From a virus, in IMG/VR virus record IMGVR_UViG_3300034072_001088, positions 1 to 33,055 of that record: a stretch of DNA of 33,055 nt; one strand, 5' to 3'. Made by a program: the position numbers and the translations under genes. The notes beneath the pieces are model-generated. The model had not been told where the DNA came from. It saw nothing but the letters and a program-made list of their open reading frames with translations, and made no database searches. How positions within the stretch are numbered: position 1 is the first letter of the stretch; each line of letters starts with the position of its first letter. Shown piece after piece: positions 22,901 to 31,804 of the stretch.

Positions 22901-23267
22901 CAAGGCACGCGCGGCGGCCGAAGCGGGCGAGGACGGCGCGGCCGACACGCTGGCGACCTTGTCGCGCCAGCTGATCGAGCTTTCGCGCGAAGCCTATGGC
23001 ACGGCCGGCAGTGAGTATCTGACCGACCGCGACAGCGCGATCGCCGACGCCCAGGCCGTCATCAAGGCAGAGACGGATCGCGTCACCGCTGCCCAGGAAG
23101 CGGCCGGCTCGACCAATGAGAAGCTGGACGAGGCCAATGATATTGCCGCCACATCGGCCGCGTCGCTGGAGGATATCAGCTCCAAGCTGAGCACGCTCAT
23201 CGACGCCGTTAGCACCGGGGCTTCGACCCTGGCTGTCGACACCAGCCTGGTGGCGCGCGGCCTATGA
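19977..23267 (+). CDS. Tail tape measure protein
   Basis: A 1096-residue protein that would set tail length and help DNA pass into the cell. It is Ala-, Gly-, Ser- and Asp-rich and mostly helical: an N-terminal region with many short helices (KDSVDKLNETAKAG), a hydrophobic stretch near residues 188-220 (ILTGGLSLALTAVIGFMSGF), coiled coils in the middle, and a glycine-zipper region near 690-760 (GGMIGGAVGKELLGSALGSLG; IGAIAGGLLGGAIGGLLKK). The C-terminal third is again helical. ATG 19977 is chosen because it follows the chaperone stop closely; an in-frame start at 19932 would overlap the chaperone. Bases about 20700-21060 use codons unlike the rest. Confidence 0.9.
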   Translation: MSLKTSLIITGDSGTAKAAVDALKDSVDKLNETAKAGSAPADAMGKAVDGVADSAKDAAGALGSLDGAIGDIAGSAADAAGTGSALGGALDDIGTGARNAGKDAGFLGSILSDASGAIKDAISGALGLDGALDNMGGATKESSKLAGELEGKLGDMARGALESSAAQGAIAKASGVAATAMSGFGVSAATVEAILTGGLSLALTAVIGFMSGFAAEALSGSDALGQQEDAAASLTEQIEALNKALEKETRTQYSARVETLNHAEAQRALAVEAIKTRKALLETAMAEQRKTPSWSPAGPGQAIQQAAIMQANSAVAALQKQLDRAEQDLAKANSNVNMERRYFVDRGVEAATDPRARANLTFDQGLDRLDRRRTQISEAQYARERAQLERDRAAALDAVSEAEKKASASGKSLSSTRSAASAADRAAAEATKKLKADLEGVIGRYDPARKAAADYAEELERIAKLKDAGKISDDDATNYRAQASAAYLSKSLDVSGIKELAEQEQAAIDASGAIDKIVQSINDETAALGILNPVQRELLNYREQLAALSPEERAAAEARIAGALAEKTATEEVARATEEARRAQEQLGNMAVDAFTAIVAGGQKASDVIGRLAETIASAALQATLFGTGPLAAMLNGAVAPSTGSSSQSAVSDQANKALAKTLSGEIETSMDKVFGTKGSFGKTLQNAGLGYAAGGITGSKTGGALGGMIGGAVGKELLGSALGSLGQFAGPIGAIAGGLLGGAIGGLLKKTKTGAANITSVDSDATLSGNSSQFKAAASGAASSVQDGLSSIAEQLGGSIGSFNVTIGQRHGDWRVRSGTGSLKVAKGAKEFDDDQEGAIAYAMQIAISQGAVTGLSAAVAKALNSSTDLDEALTEALKVQEIETLLGGITAEMTNQFKTFEAQAKERLRIATEYGFDIVEIEKKNAEDRAALVDQILSSRIGSLQDLLDDLKFGDLYEGSVTDQRTALLAEIAKARAAAEAGEDGAADTLATLSRQLIELSREAYGTAGSEYLTDRDSAIADAQAVIKAETDRVTAAQEAAGSTNEKLDEANDIAATSAASLEDISSKLSTLIDAVSTGASTLAVDTSLVARGL

Positions 23268-26200
23268 GCGTCGCCTTCAGGATTCGCGCCTGGCCCAGGG
23301 CCGCTGCTACCGGCGCCGCGATCGCGGTGTTCCTTGCCGGCGGCAATAGTGGTGCGCCCCATCATGACGGCACCAACCATTATCAGGCGGGTGTCATTGC
23401 TGATCCGCGCTTCGAAGCATCGGTCAGCTTTACCGACGATGGCTGGGCCGCGCAGGCGGTGCCCAGTGTCGGCGCGATCGGCTGGGCACCGGCCGAGCCG
23501 GCTAAGCTCGACCAGTTCACGGTCCTTTACTGGCGGGACGCCACGATCGAGGTCGACCGGATCAAGGATGGCGTTGTCACGCGCCGCCTTACCGGCACGA
23601 TCGCGGAAGCAACGGTCAGTGATGGCAAGCTGATCATCACCTGCGCCGACCTTTCCAAAATTCTGGACAAGCCCGTCACCGCTGCGACCTTCGCGGGCAC
23701 GGGCGGCATCGAGGGCGGCGACTTCGCCATCGGCCGCGCCAAGCGGCGCAGCTTTGGTCGGGTCTGGAATGTCGAGGGCCACCTGCTCGACAAGGCCAAT
23801 AATATCTATGAGTTCGGCGATCCGGCATTCCCGCTCCAGGGCTGCACGGCGCTGCGCGACATGGGCCGCGCCGGCCCGCTCGGCATCATCGCCTGGCAGG
23901 GCAGCATCGCCGCGACCCTCAATGCGCTCAAAGCCGCGACCCCCGAGCGGGGCGGCGGCCTGTTCGCGCCGTCGATCGCCTGCGCCAAATGGTGGACCCA
24001 GCCGGCCGGGCCGCTGACCGCTGACCTTCAGGGCGAGGCGGCTGGCTATGCCGAGACCGCTGCCGGCATTGCTGCCCAGCTTCTCGGGCTTGCCCAAGGG
24101 CCGACGATCAGCAACCTCGCTGCCGCCAATGCCCTGCGCCCGGCGGTCTGCGGCCTGCATATCGGCGACAATAGCGAGACCACGTCGGCCGCCTTGGACC
24201 GGTTGCTCCAGCGCGTGACACTGGGCTGGCGCGTGACGCCGGCCGGAACGGTCGAAATCTGGAACTATACATTCACCGGCCCGGTCGAGTCGCTGAACGC
24301 GACCTTCATCAGCCGTGAAAGCACCATCCAGCCGGTCAAATCCAGGCAGGTCGGATATAAGAAGAATGAGCGGGTCCACGGTGACGGCGAGATTTCCGCC
24401 GCCGTCCAGGCCAGCGATGTCGTCTATGAGGATGGCACCACCGCCGACGAGATGAAGCCGGCCGAGCCAGGCGCGACCAATGGCGCCAGCGCTGCGGAAA
24501 AGGATAAGCTGGCCCAACTGGAAGCCGATACCGCAACGGCAAAGACTAATATCGCTGCGGCCCAGGCGCAGATCGCGGCGATCCAGTCCAGCGTTGCGAC
24601 CGACTTCTCGGCGGTCAATGCCGAAGTCGATGCGCTGCAAGGCTCGCTGTCGACGGCGCAGAGCAATATTGCCGCGCTCCAGTCCGGCCAGTCGAGCCTG
24701 TCCACGTCGGTATCGAACCTCCAGTCGAGCATGACGGCGGCACAAAGCTCGATCAGCAACCTGCAGTCGTCGGTCAATGCCAGCCTGTCAGCGCTGAACA
24801 GCGATGTGGACGCGCTGGAAACACAGGCCGCCAATTTCGCCGCCAGCGTCTCCGGCCTCAATACGCAGGTCGGGTCGATCAATACCAATGTGTCGGCCCT
24901 GACCACGCGGATCGCGGACGCCGAAGGCGACATCGACAGCCTGCAATCGACCGTGGCGAGCCAGGGCGCGGCGATCACGGCGAATGCGACCGCGATCACC
25001 AATACTCAGGGATCGCTTGCCGAATATAGCCTGCGCCTGTCGAGCAACCGCCGGAACCTGCTGCCCAATGGCGGGCCGGAGGCGCTGCTACGCGGCTGGA
25101 CCGGCTCGGCGACCTGGGCGGTCAACACCAACAACAGCGAGGGCGCCTATTTCCTCTGCACGCCCACCGCCAGCGGCACATTCGTCCTGACCAGCGATGC
25201 GATACCGATGGAGGCGGCTGTCGCCCTGACGCTGGCCTATGAGACCCGCAACACGGGCGCGACCTCCTATTGCGATATCCAGTGCTATGACGCGGCCGGT
25301 GCGAACCTGATGGATAGCGGGCAAAACGCCGCAGCTTCGGGTACGGTATGGGGCGACCGAGCAAGCCGCGCCTTCACCCTCACCACGCCCGCCAACACGG
25401 CGTCGGTGCGCGTGCGACTGGTCTGTGTCGCAACCTCCGCTTCCGATCGCGCGCGCATCCGCCAGATCAAGCTGGAAAAAGGGACGACCTGGTCAGGCTA
25501 TTCCAATGACGCATCGGTCGCGCAGGCCTTCAGCGCGATCAGCTCGGCCGAGGTCAATGTCGCCAGCCTGCAAACGACCGTCGCAACCCAGGGCGCTTCG
25601 ATCACCAGCAATGCCACCGCCATCACCGCGCTGACCGGTCGCACTGCCACGCTGGAGACGACGGTGTCGAGCCAGGGCGCGACCATCGGCACGCTGCAAT
25701 CGGCCGTGTCAACCGCCAATGGCAATATCGCCAGCCTCACGACGCGGGTGAATGTCAGCCAGACGAACCTGCTGGCCAATGGCGGCCTTGAAAATGGCTT
25801 TTCTGGCGCCATCACTGGCGGGTCTTTTGCCTGGAGCAATGCACCGGAATGGGGTCCGATCGCGACCACGTCTACTAACGGAACCCAGATATTCGAATTT
25901 GCCGACATCACCGCCGTGCAGGTTGGCGCGACCTATTGGATTTCTTGCGACCCGCTCGCGCTGGGCGCGTCATCCATCTATTGCGATCTGCTGTTCCTCG
26001 ACGCCAGCGGCAATGTGCTGCTCGATGGTGGCCAGAACAGTCAGGCAGCGCCTTTCAATTTCAGCGCCAATGACACGCGCCGATCGCTGATCGCGGTGTC
26101 GGCCGTGGCGCCCAGCGGCACAGCCAAAATCCGCCCCCGCGTCGTGGCCAATGTAGTCAGCAATCAGGTCGCAGGCTTCCGCCGCGTGAAGGTGGAAACC

Positions 26201-29200
26201 GGCAATAGCTGGACGCCGTTCTCCAGCGAAGCCAGCCTATTCTCTAACTGGTCGGCGACCAACACCGCGACCGCCAGTGTCGCCAGCCTGACCACGACCG
26301 TCAGCACGCAGGGCGCGTCGATCAGTTCGGCTCAGACCGCGATCACCACGCTACAAGGGTCGGTGTCGAGCTTGCAGACGACGGTCAGCACGCAAGGCGC
26401 CTCGATCACCTCGCTGCAAAGCACGACCTCGACCCACACCGGGCAGATCGCGCAGCACACGACCGACATCGCCACCGCCAACAGCAATATCAGCACGAAT
26501 GCCCAGGCCATCACCACGGCCAACGGCAATATCGCCAGCCTGACCACACGGGTGTCGTCGGCCGAAAGCAGCATTTCCAGCCAGGCGACGGCCATCACCG
26601 GCCTGACCGGTCGCACCGCCACGCTGGAAACGACGGTCAGCAGCCAGGGCGCGTCGATCACCTCGCTCCAGACCACGACCTCGACCACCAGCGCGAACCT
26701 CGCCACCCTCACCACGCGGGTCAATGCAGCGTCCACCAACCTGCTTAAATATGGCGGCTTTGAAAGCGGCGCGACCGGCTGGGTGATTGTGGGGGCGGCC
26801 AGCTGGGGCGCGGTCAACGGCTTTTGGGGACCGTTCGTCAACACGGCCGGGCTTTCGAACGGCAATGCCGGCTTGCAGAGCGAGCAGTTCGACGCTTCGC
26901 CCGGCCAAGCCTGGACGGCATCGGTCGACGCCGAGTTTCTGGCGACCGCTGGTCAGATGTATTTGCAGATGGCCTTCCTGGTCAGCGGCAGCTGGACGAC
27001 GGTCGGCACGGTCACCAAGACATTGGGCGCAGGCTTCACCAGCACGGCCGACGGTCGCCTGCGCACCACTGCGACAGCGCCCGCCAACACGACCAAGGTT
27101 CGCATGCAGATCGGCGTCGTCAATGTGACCGGCGTCACCAACTGTGGCTTCCGCCAGGCCAAGCTGGAAGTCGGGTCGGTCATGTCGCCCTACAGCAACG
27201 AGGCGAGCGTCTATCAGACGATCCAGACCCTCACGAGCGCCACGGGCAGCCTTGCAACCCTTTCGACCACCGTATCGACCCAGGGCAGCAGCATCACCAG
27301 CCTGCAATCCTCCTACACCTCGCTGAGCGGGTCGCTTGCCAGCCTTACCACGCGGGTCGGAACGGCCGAAAGCTCCATCACCTCGCTTCAGTCGGCGTCG
27401 ACCACCCAGGCCGGGCAGATCAGCACGTTGCAATCGACGGTCGCGACCCAGGGTTCGTCGATCAGTTCGAACGCGACCGCCATCACGACGCTGCAAGGCA
27501 ATGTCGCCTCGCTGACCACACGGGTGAATGCGGCCCAGACCAACCTGCTGGTCAATGGCGGGCTGGAGAATGGCTTTGCGGGGGCGGTCACTACCAGCAC
27601 CTTCGTCTTTGCCAACAGTGGCGCATGGGGGCCGTCTGCAACCACCAGCGTGAACGGCACGCAGCTATTCGAATTCGGCGACATAGTTGGGGTCCAGCAA
27701 GGCGCGACCTATTGGATTTCCTGCGATCCTCTCGCCTTCGGTTCGTCCACTATCTACTGCGATCTGCTGTTCCTCGATGCGAGTGGCAACGTTCTGCTCG
27801 ACGGCGGCCAGAATGCGCAGACCGGCTCCTTCGACTTTTCGGGCAACAACAGCCGCCGCGCTCTTATCGCTGCGTCGGCGGTCGCGCCCAGCGGAGCGAC
27901 GCGGATCCGGGCGCGAATTGTCGGTGAGGTTGTCAGCAATGCCGTTGTTGGCTTCCGGCGGGTAAAGGTGGAGCGAGGCGAGGCGTGGTCTGGCTTCTCG
28001 TCCGAGGCCTCGATCGTCCAGAGCTTCACCGCTTATTCCGGCCTCGACAGCAGCCTCGCGACGCTGTCGAGCACGGTATCCACCCAGGGCGGCAGCATCA
28101 CGTCGCTGCAATCGAGCTTCACCAGCCTTAATGGTACGGTGTCGAGCCTGTCCTCGACCGTGTCCGCGCAGGGCACGTCGATCAGCACGCTGCAATCGGC
28201 ATCCTCGACACAGTCGGGGCAGATCGCAACGCTTCAGACCCAGATCGTGCTGGGCGGCAACCTGTTGCAGAATACCGATTTCGCGGTCGATACGTCGGGC
28301 TGGTTCTTCAACCAGAGTGGCAGCAGCCACACCGGCGCCCGCGATCTGCTGGGCGATGCCTATCGCCTGCCCAATGAGCACACGGTCGGTATTCGTCAGG
28401 GTGACACCAATACCACCGCCTATGCCTTCTGGCAGTCGACCGCCGTCGCCGTGGAGCCGGGCAAATATTATGAAGCCAGCTGCCTGGCCGCCAACGTCAA
28501 TGCCAACCTGACCATCTATCTGCGCTATCAGGATGCGAACGGGGGCACAGTCCAGGACTTCACCGCCGCTAAGACCAGCGACAGCCAGGGCGCGACATTG
28601 TCGGCCTTCCTGCCGCTGTTCCGGCGTGGCCTGGCCCCGGCCGGCGCCACCAAAGCCGTAGTCATCCTGCTCAAGAACAGCACCAAGGCTGGCAGCGAAA
28701 GCTATGGCTGGTTCATTCGGCCGCAGCTGGCCCAGGTGCCGAGCCTGACCGGTGGCCCGGTGGCCTATTCGCCGGGCAGCGCCAGCACCACGATCAACAC
28801 GCAGGCAACCGCACTCAGCAATGCGACCAGCAGCCTTGCGAGCCTGACCACCACGGTCAACACCCAGGGCGCGACTATCTCCAGCCAGGCGACCGCGATC
28901 AGCACGTTGCAGGGCCAGCAGTCCAGCCTGTCGTCGACGGTCTCGGCGCAGGGCGCGTCGATCACCTCGCTCCAGACCGCCACCTCGACGCTGCAAGGCA
29001 ATGTCGCGACCCTGACGACGCGGGTGGGCGCTTCCAGCCCCAACCTTCTGCCCAATGGCGGGCTGGAGAACGGCTTTGCCAGCGGCATTAGTTCGACCGG
29101 CGGTTACAGCTTTGCCACCAGCGCGGACTGGGGCACGATTGCGACCACGACTGCGACCGGCACCCAAGTGTTCCAGTTCGCGCCGATCGCGGCTGGTTCC

Positions 29201-29884
29201 AGTCGGGTTTACACGCTGGCTTGTGATCCGGTCTGCACCGGCTCGGGCAGCACGGTTTATTGTGACATGCTGTTCCGCGACGCGAGCAATAATATCCTGC
29301 TCGACAGCGCGCAGAATGTGCAGACGGGATCGTTCGACTTCGACACCACCACCGGCCGGCGCGGTCAGATCGCCATCACCGCGACGGCGCCTGCCGGCAC
29401 AACTAACGTCGTTTGCCGCTTCGTGGGCGTTGCGGCCAATGGCGGGACGGTCGGCTTCCGGCAGATGAAGCTGGAGCGGGGCAGCACCTGGTCGCCCTAC
29501 AGCGCCGAAGCCAGCATCACGCAGAGCTTTTCGACGCTCTCGACCCTGACCACGCAATATGCCTCGCTCTCCAGCACCGTGGCCACCCAGGGCGTCAACA
29601 TCAGCACCCAGGCGACCGCAATCACCACGCTCCAGGGCAATGTGACCGCGCTCTTTGCCAAGTGGAGCCTGGAGCTGGACGTCAATGGTTATGTCAGCGG
29701 CATGGTGACCAACAATAATGGCACCCGCGCCGACATGACGCTGCGCATGGACAAGGTGAAGATGGTCACCCCGTCCGGCCTCGGCGGTTATTGGCAGGTG
29801 ACCTTCGACAGTCAGGGCCGTCCCACACAATCGATCGGCGACGATTCCTCCGGCGTCACGATCGAGATTGGGTATCTCGCATGA
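23264..29884 (+). CDS. Giant tail-tip / host-recognition protein with six jelly-roll-like modules
   Basis: A 2206-residue protein. Residues 1 to about 390 form a compact domain resembling tail hub proteins. The rest alternates Ser/Thr/Gln-rich coiled coils (units like SLQTTVSTQGASITSL) with six modules of about 150 residues starting near residues 598, 835, 1159, 1427, 1666 and 1927, each opening with NLL.NGG or similar and ending near PYSNEAS/FSSEAS. These look like carbohydrate-binding jelly rolls. Modules 2 and 4 are nearly identical over DLLFLDASGNVLLDGGQN. The end (WSLELDVNGYVSGMV and RMDKVKM) resembles the DUF1983 region of lambda J-like proteins. It likely binds the host surface. ATGA overlap with the tape measure gene. 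Confidence 0.82.
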   Translation: MSVAFRIRAWPRAAATGAAIAVFLAGGNSGAPHHDGTNHYQAGVIADPRFEASVSFTDDGWAAQAVPSVGAIGWAPAEPAKLDQFTVLYWRDATIEVDRIKDGVVTRRLTGTIAEATVSDGKLIITCADLSKILDKPVTAATFAGTGGIEGGDFAIGRAKRRSFGRVWNVEGHLLDKANNIYEFGDPAFPLQGCTALRDMGRAGPLGIIAWQGSIAATLNALKAATPERGGGLFAPSIACAKWWTQPAGPLTADLQGEAAGYAETAAGIAAQLLGLAQGPTISNLAAANALRPAVCGLHIGDNSETTSAALDRLLQRVTLGWRVTPAGTVEIWNYTFTGPVESLNATFISRESTIQPVKSRQVGYKKNERVHGDGEISAAVQASDVVYEDGTTADEMKPAEPGATNGASAAEKDKLAQLEADTATAKTNIAAAQAQIAAIQSSVATDFSAVNAEVDALQGSLSTAQSNIAALQSGQSSLSTSVSNLQSSMTAAQSSISNLQSSVNASLSALNSDVDALETQAANFAASVSGLNTQVGSINTNVSALTTRIADAEGDIDSLQSTVASQGAAITANATAITNTQGSLAEYSLRLSSNRRNLLPNGGPEALLRGWTGSATWAVNTNNSEGAYFLCTPTASGTFVLTSDAIPMEAAVALTLAYETRNTGATSYCDIQCYDAAGANLMDSGQNAAASGTVWGDRASRAFTLTTPANTASVRVRLVCVATSASDRARIRQIKLEKGTTWSGYSNDASVAQAFSAISSAEVNVASLQTTVATQGASITSNATAITALTGRTATLETTVSSQGATIGTLQSAVSTANGNIASLTTRVNVSQTNLLANGGLENGFSGAITGGSFAWSNAPEWGPIATTSTNGTQIFEFADITAVQVGATYWISCDPLALGASSIYCDLLFLDASGNVLLDGGQNSQAAPFNFSANDTRRSLIAVSAVAPSGTAKIRPRVVANVVSNQVAGFRRVKVETGNSWTPFSSEASLFSNWSATNTATASVASLTTTVSTQGASISSAQTAITTLQGSVSSLQTTVSTQGASITSLQSTTSTHTGQIAQHTTDIATANSNISTNAQAITTANGNIASLTTRVSSAESSISSQATAITGLTGRTATLETTVSSQGASITSLQTTTSTTSANLATLTTRVNAASTNLLKYGGFESGATGWVIVGAASWGAVNGFWGPFVNTAGLSNGNAGLQSEQFDASPGQAWTASVDAEFLATAGQMYLQMAFLVSGSWTTVGTVTKTLGAGFTSTADGRLRTTATAPANTTKVRMQIGVVNVTGVTNCGFRQAKLEVGSVMSPYSNEASVYQTIQTLTSATGSLATLSTTVSTQGSSITSLQSSYTSLSGSLASLTTRVGTAESSITSLQSASTTQAGQISTLQSTVATQGSSISSNATAITTLQGNVASLTTRVNAAQTNLLVNGGLENGFAGAVTTSTFVFANSGAWGPSATTSVNGTQLFEFGDIVGVQQGATYWISCDPLAFGSSTIYCDLLFLDASGNVLLDGGQNAQTGSFDFSGNNSRRALIAASAVAPSGATRIRARIVGEVVSNAVVGFRRVKVERGEAWSGFSSEASIVQSFTAYSGLDSSLATLSSTVSTQGGSITSLQSSFTSLNGTVSSLSSTVSAQGTSISTLQSASSTQSGQIATLQTQIVLGGNLLQNTDFAVDTSGWFFNQSGSSHTGARDLLGDAYRLPNEHTVGIRQGDTNTTAYAFWQSTAVAVEPGKYYEASCLAANVNANLTIYLRYQDANGGTVQDFTAAKTSDSQGATLSAFLPLFRRGLAPAGATKAVVILLKNSTKAGSESYGWFIRPQLAQVPSLTGGPVAYSPGSASTTINTQATALSNATSSLASLTTTVNTQGATISSQATAISTLQGQQSSLSSTVSAQGASITSLQTATSTLQGNVATLTTRVGASSPNLLPNGGLENGFASGISSTGGYSFATSADWGTIATTTATGTQVFQFAPIAAGSSRVYTLACDPVCTGSGSTVYCDMLFRDASNNILLDSAQNVQTGSFDFDTTTGRRGQIAITATAPAGTTNVVCRFVGVAANGGTVGFRQMKLERGSTWSPYSAEASITQSFSTLSTLTTQYASLSSTVATQGVNISTQATAITTLQGNVTALFAKWSLELDVNGYVSGMVTNNNGTRADMTLRMDKVKMVTPSGLGGYWQVTFDSQGRPTQSIGDDSSGVTIEIGYLA

Positions 29885-30162
29885 GCGGCTGGGGCATGAC
29901 GGTGAAGCGTGGGGGCGTGGTAGAGCAAGACCCCTTCACGAACATTGGCCGGATCATCGGCCGCGTGAACACCAACGGCGCCGATGGCTCGGTTACGGAT
30001 GATGGCCTTGTGACTGGCACGCCCGAATGGCAGGTCGTGCTACTCAATACGCCGTCCGCCGCCTCGGCAGCACCGACCATCAGCGTGTCAGGCAATACCC
30101 TGTCCTGGGAATATCCCAGCGGCGCCAGCTGGCCCGCTGTCATCGTCTATTGGGTGCGCTGA
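29881..30162 (+). CDS. Small tail-tip associated protein
   Basis: A 93-residue protein overlapping the tail-tip gene by ATGA. It begins SGWGMTVKRGGVVEQDPF, has a Gly/Asp-rich middle and ends in strands (PTISVSGNTLSWEYPSG, AVIVYWVR). The opening motif recurs inside the next protein (GWGIRIKRNGVVKYD), so the two probably share a fold. No named family is certain. It is likely a minor tail protein because of place and style. Confidence 0.65.
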   Translation: MSGWGMTVKRGGVVEQDPFTNIGRIIGRVNTNGADGSVTDDGLVTGTPEWQVVLLNTPSAASAAPTISVSGNTLSWEYPSGASWPAVIVYWVR

Positions 30163-30163
30163 G

Positions 30164-30904
30164 ATGGCGAGGTTTGGCGCACGATTTAAGAACGCAGCCA
30201 CCGGTTCGGTGCAGATCGACGATCTGTACGCGAACATGGCGCTTCTCTCGAAGTCGTCTCACACGGTGGGCGCCTCGGTCGGTAACGACCTGCGTAACAC
30301 GACCGTCACCTTCACCGCCACGGACATGCCTACAATCGCCTTCAGCTGCACGGCGCCGACGTTCCTGGCCTGGGTTGTACGGGACAACAGCGCCAACAGC
30401 TGGGCCTTCACCTTCTCGACCTACACGACGAACGCCGCGCTCACGATCACCGTCTATCGGTTCGCTGAGCCGCCGGAGCTTGGGGCGGGCTGGGGCATCA
30501 GGATCAAGCGCAACGGCGTGGTCAAATATGATAGCCGGCACAAATATGCCTCTATCCCCGCATCTCTCCGGGGCACGTTCGACACCAGCTCCGAGATTGG
30601 GGCGACTGGCCCATCCACGACGCTGACATCGGGCAAGACCTATGCGCTGATGATGGGGTCGAGAACCGGCCGCAACACGCGCGTCGTTACGCCCGTGTCC
30701 GGTGCTCAGAACGGCTACAATGACAATATGTCGTCGGCCGCGCTGGCGGCAGCGATCAACGGCAACGCGATCTCGTCTCGCTACTGCCTCACGCAGTTCA
30801 GCACGACCTTCTTCCCGGTCCCGCCATCACCGCCCGCCCCATCTGGCTACAGCTACAACCAGCGCCAATATTCCTGGGCAATCCTCGACGTAACCAACTT
30901 CTGA
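30164..30904 (+). CDS. Tail-tip or fibre-associated protein, DUF6453-like
   Basis: A 246-residue, beta-rich protein. The start (ARFGARFKNAATGSVQIDDLYANM) resembles the DUF6453-type proteins encoded beside J-like tail genes. The middle has GWGIRIKRNGVVKYDSRHKY, shared with the preceding protein, and the end has a Pro-rich link (PVPPSPPAPSGY) and a short aromatic tail. It probably decorates the tail tip or fibre. It starts two bases after the previous stop. Codon choice is a little less GC-rich than in the head genes, as often seen for exchangeable host-recognition genes. Confidence 0.65.
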   Translation: MARFGARFKNAATGSVQIDDLYANMALLSKSSHTVGASVGNDLRNTTVTFTATDMPTIAFSCTAPTFLAWVVRDNSANSWAFTFSTYTTNAALTITVYRFAEPPELGAGWGIRIKRNGVVKYDSRHKYASIPASLRGTFDTSSEIGATGPSTTLTSGKTYALMMGSRTGRNTRVVTPVSGAQNGYNDNMSSAALAAAINGNAISSRYCLTQFSTTFFPVPPSPPAPSGYSYNQRQYSWAILDVTNF

Positions 30905-30920
30905 CTGAAGGAGACAATGA

Positions 30921-31475
30921 ATGCATAATCTCGTGAAACTTGTGCAATCCAGCGGCAAGGCCATCCTGTTGCCGGCCGACGCTATCGCCGCCGGTATCCT
31001 GCGCACGCTCGAACCCCATGAGCGTAAGAAGAACCCCGACGCCAAGACGTTCGCCTGGGTCATCATGTCGGGGCAGGCGCAGACCGCTCTGCTGCGCGAA
31101 AGCCTGGGCTTCATCCTCAACAAAGCCGGTGGCAACAGCGGTGACCGCGTCGTGCTCAAGGGCCTGGGCGGCACCAAGGTCTCGATGCAGCGCAGCGCAT
31201 TCGTCCATGCGATCGAGAGCGAGCGCGTTCTTCGGGAAGACGACAAGCCCAACGGCAAGGAAATCTCGCGCGAGGATGCAACGATCCTTCAAACCAGCCT
31301 GCATAGCCCGAACGGCCCGGTGGCCTTCTTTGTCGAGGAAAGCGCCGCCGATCTATTCGACATCTTCAATGCCGACGCATCGGACGATGATGGCAGCGTG
31401 GAATATGATGACGATGGCAATCCCATCGTTGCTGACGAGCCGGCCACGCCCGCCAAGAAGCGGACGAAGGCCTGA
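30921..31475 (+). CDS. Unknown protein with acidic tail, right-end region
   Basis: A 184-residue protein not recognised. The first 115 residues look folded (LVKLVQSSGKAILLPADAIAAG, AKTFAWVIMSGQAQTALL, VLKGLGGTKVSMQRSAFVHAIES). The C-terminal part is very acidic (DASDDDGSVEYDDDGNP) and ends in a basic KKRTKA. GAAGGAG at 30907-30913 lies seven bases before the ATG, so expression should be strong. It follows the tail genes, where Mu-like phages often carry accessory genes, and could be a virion component or a host-directed protein. Confidence 0.65.
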   Translation: MHNLVKLVQSSGKAILLPADAIAAGILRTLEPHERKKNPDAKTFAWVIMSGQAQTALLRESLGFILNKAGGNSGDRVVLKGLGGTKVSMQRSAFVHAIESERVLREDDKPNGKEISREDATILQTSLHSPNGPVAFFVEESAADLFDIFNADASDDDGSVEYDDDGNPIVADEPATPAKKRTKA

Positions 31476-31498
31476 CCTTTTTCAACAGGAGAATGACC

Positions 31499-31804
31499 AT
31501 GAGCACAACGAACCCCACCCAGGCTGAGCTGCTGGCCCAGCGCAATGAAATCGATCGTCAGATTGCGATCGCCAATCTCGACGGCCTCAAGGCCATCCAG
31601 GCTGCACTGAAGTCCGGCAAGGTCGCCACGCTCGCGACCGATCTGGAAGCGCTTGTTCCGCAGCTGGCCCAAGACACCGCGCAGGGCGCGCCATGCCAGC
31701 AGATCGGCAACGTCATCACGACCGTCCGCAACGTGACCAACTTCTTCGACGGCGAAGTGGCGCGCGTGCAGGCGATCGTCGACGCGCAGGTGCCTACCGA
31801 ATGA
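31499..31804 (+). CDS. Small helical protein of unknown function, right-end region
   Basis: A 101-residue, mostly helical protein: TQAELLAQRNEIDRQIAIANLDGLKAIQ is likely a coiled coil when taken as a whole (only its ends need be noted), followed by a middle with one Cys and a C-terminal helix (NFFDGEVARVQAIVDAQ). ATG 31499 has AGGAG (31487-31491) at seven bases; the in-frame ATG at 31493 is too near it. No family is recognised. Its stop overlaps the next ATG. Confidence 0.62.
   Translation: MSTTNPTQAELLAQRNEIDRQIAIANLDGLKAIQAALKSGKVATLATDLEALVPQLAQDTAQGAPCQQIGNVITTVRNVTNFFDGEVARVQAIVDAQVPTE

Noticed and set aside
24500-29650. Repetitive units in the tail-tip gene as a CRISPR or tandem-repeat array
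   Set aside because: The repeats are irregular, stay in frame, and encode coiled-coil heptad-like units; there are no constant repeats with unique spacers.
27665-29830. Very long open frame on the minus strand (721 codons) opposite the tail-tip gene
   Set aside because: It mirrors the codon pattern of the + strand gene, is low in complexity, has no recognisable domain and is typical of GC-rich repeats.
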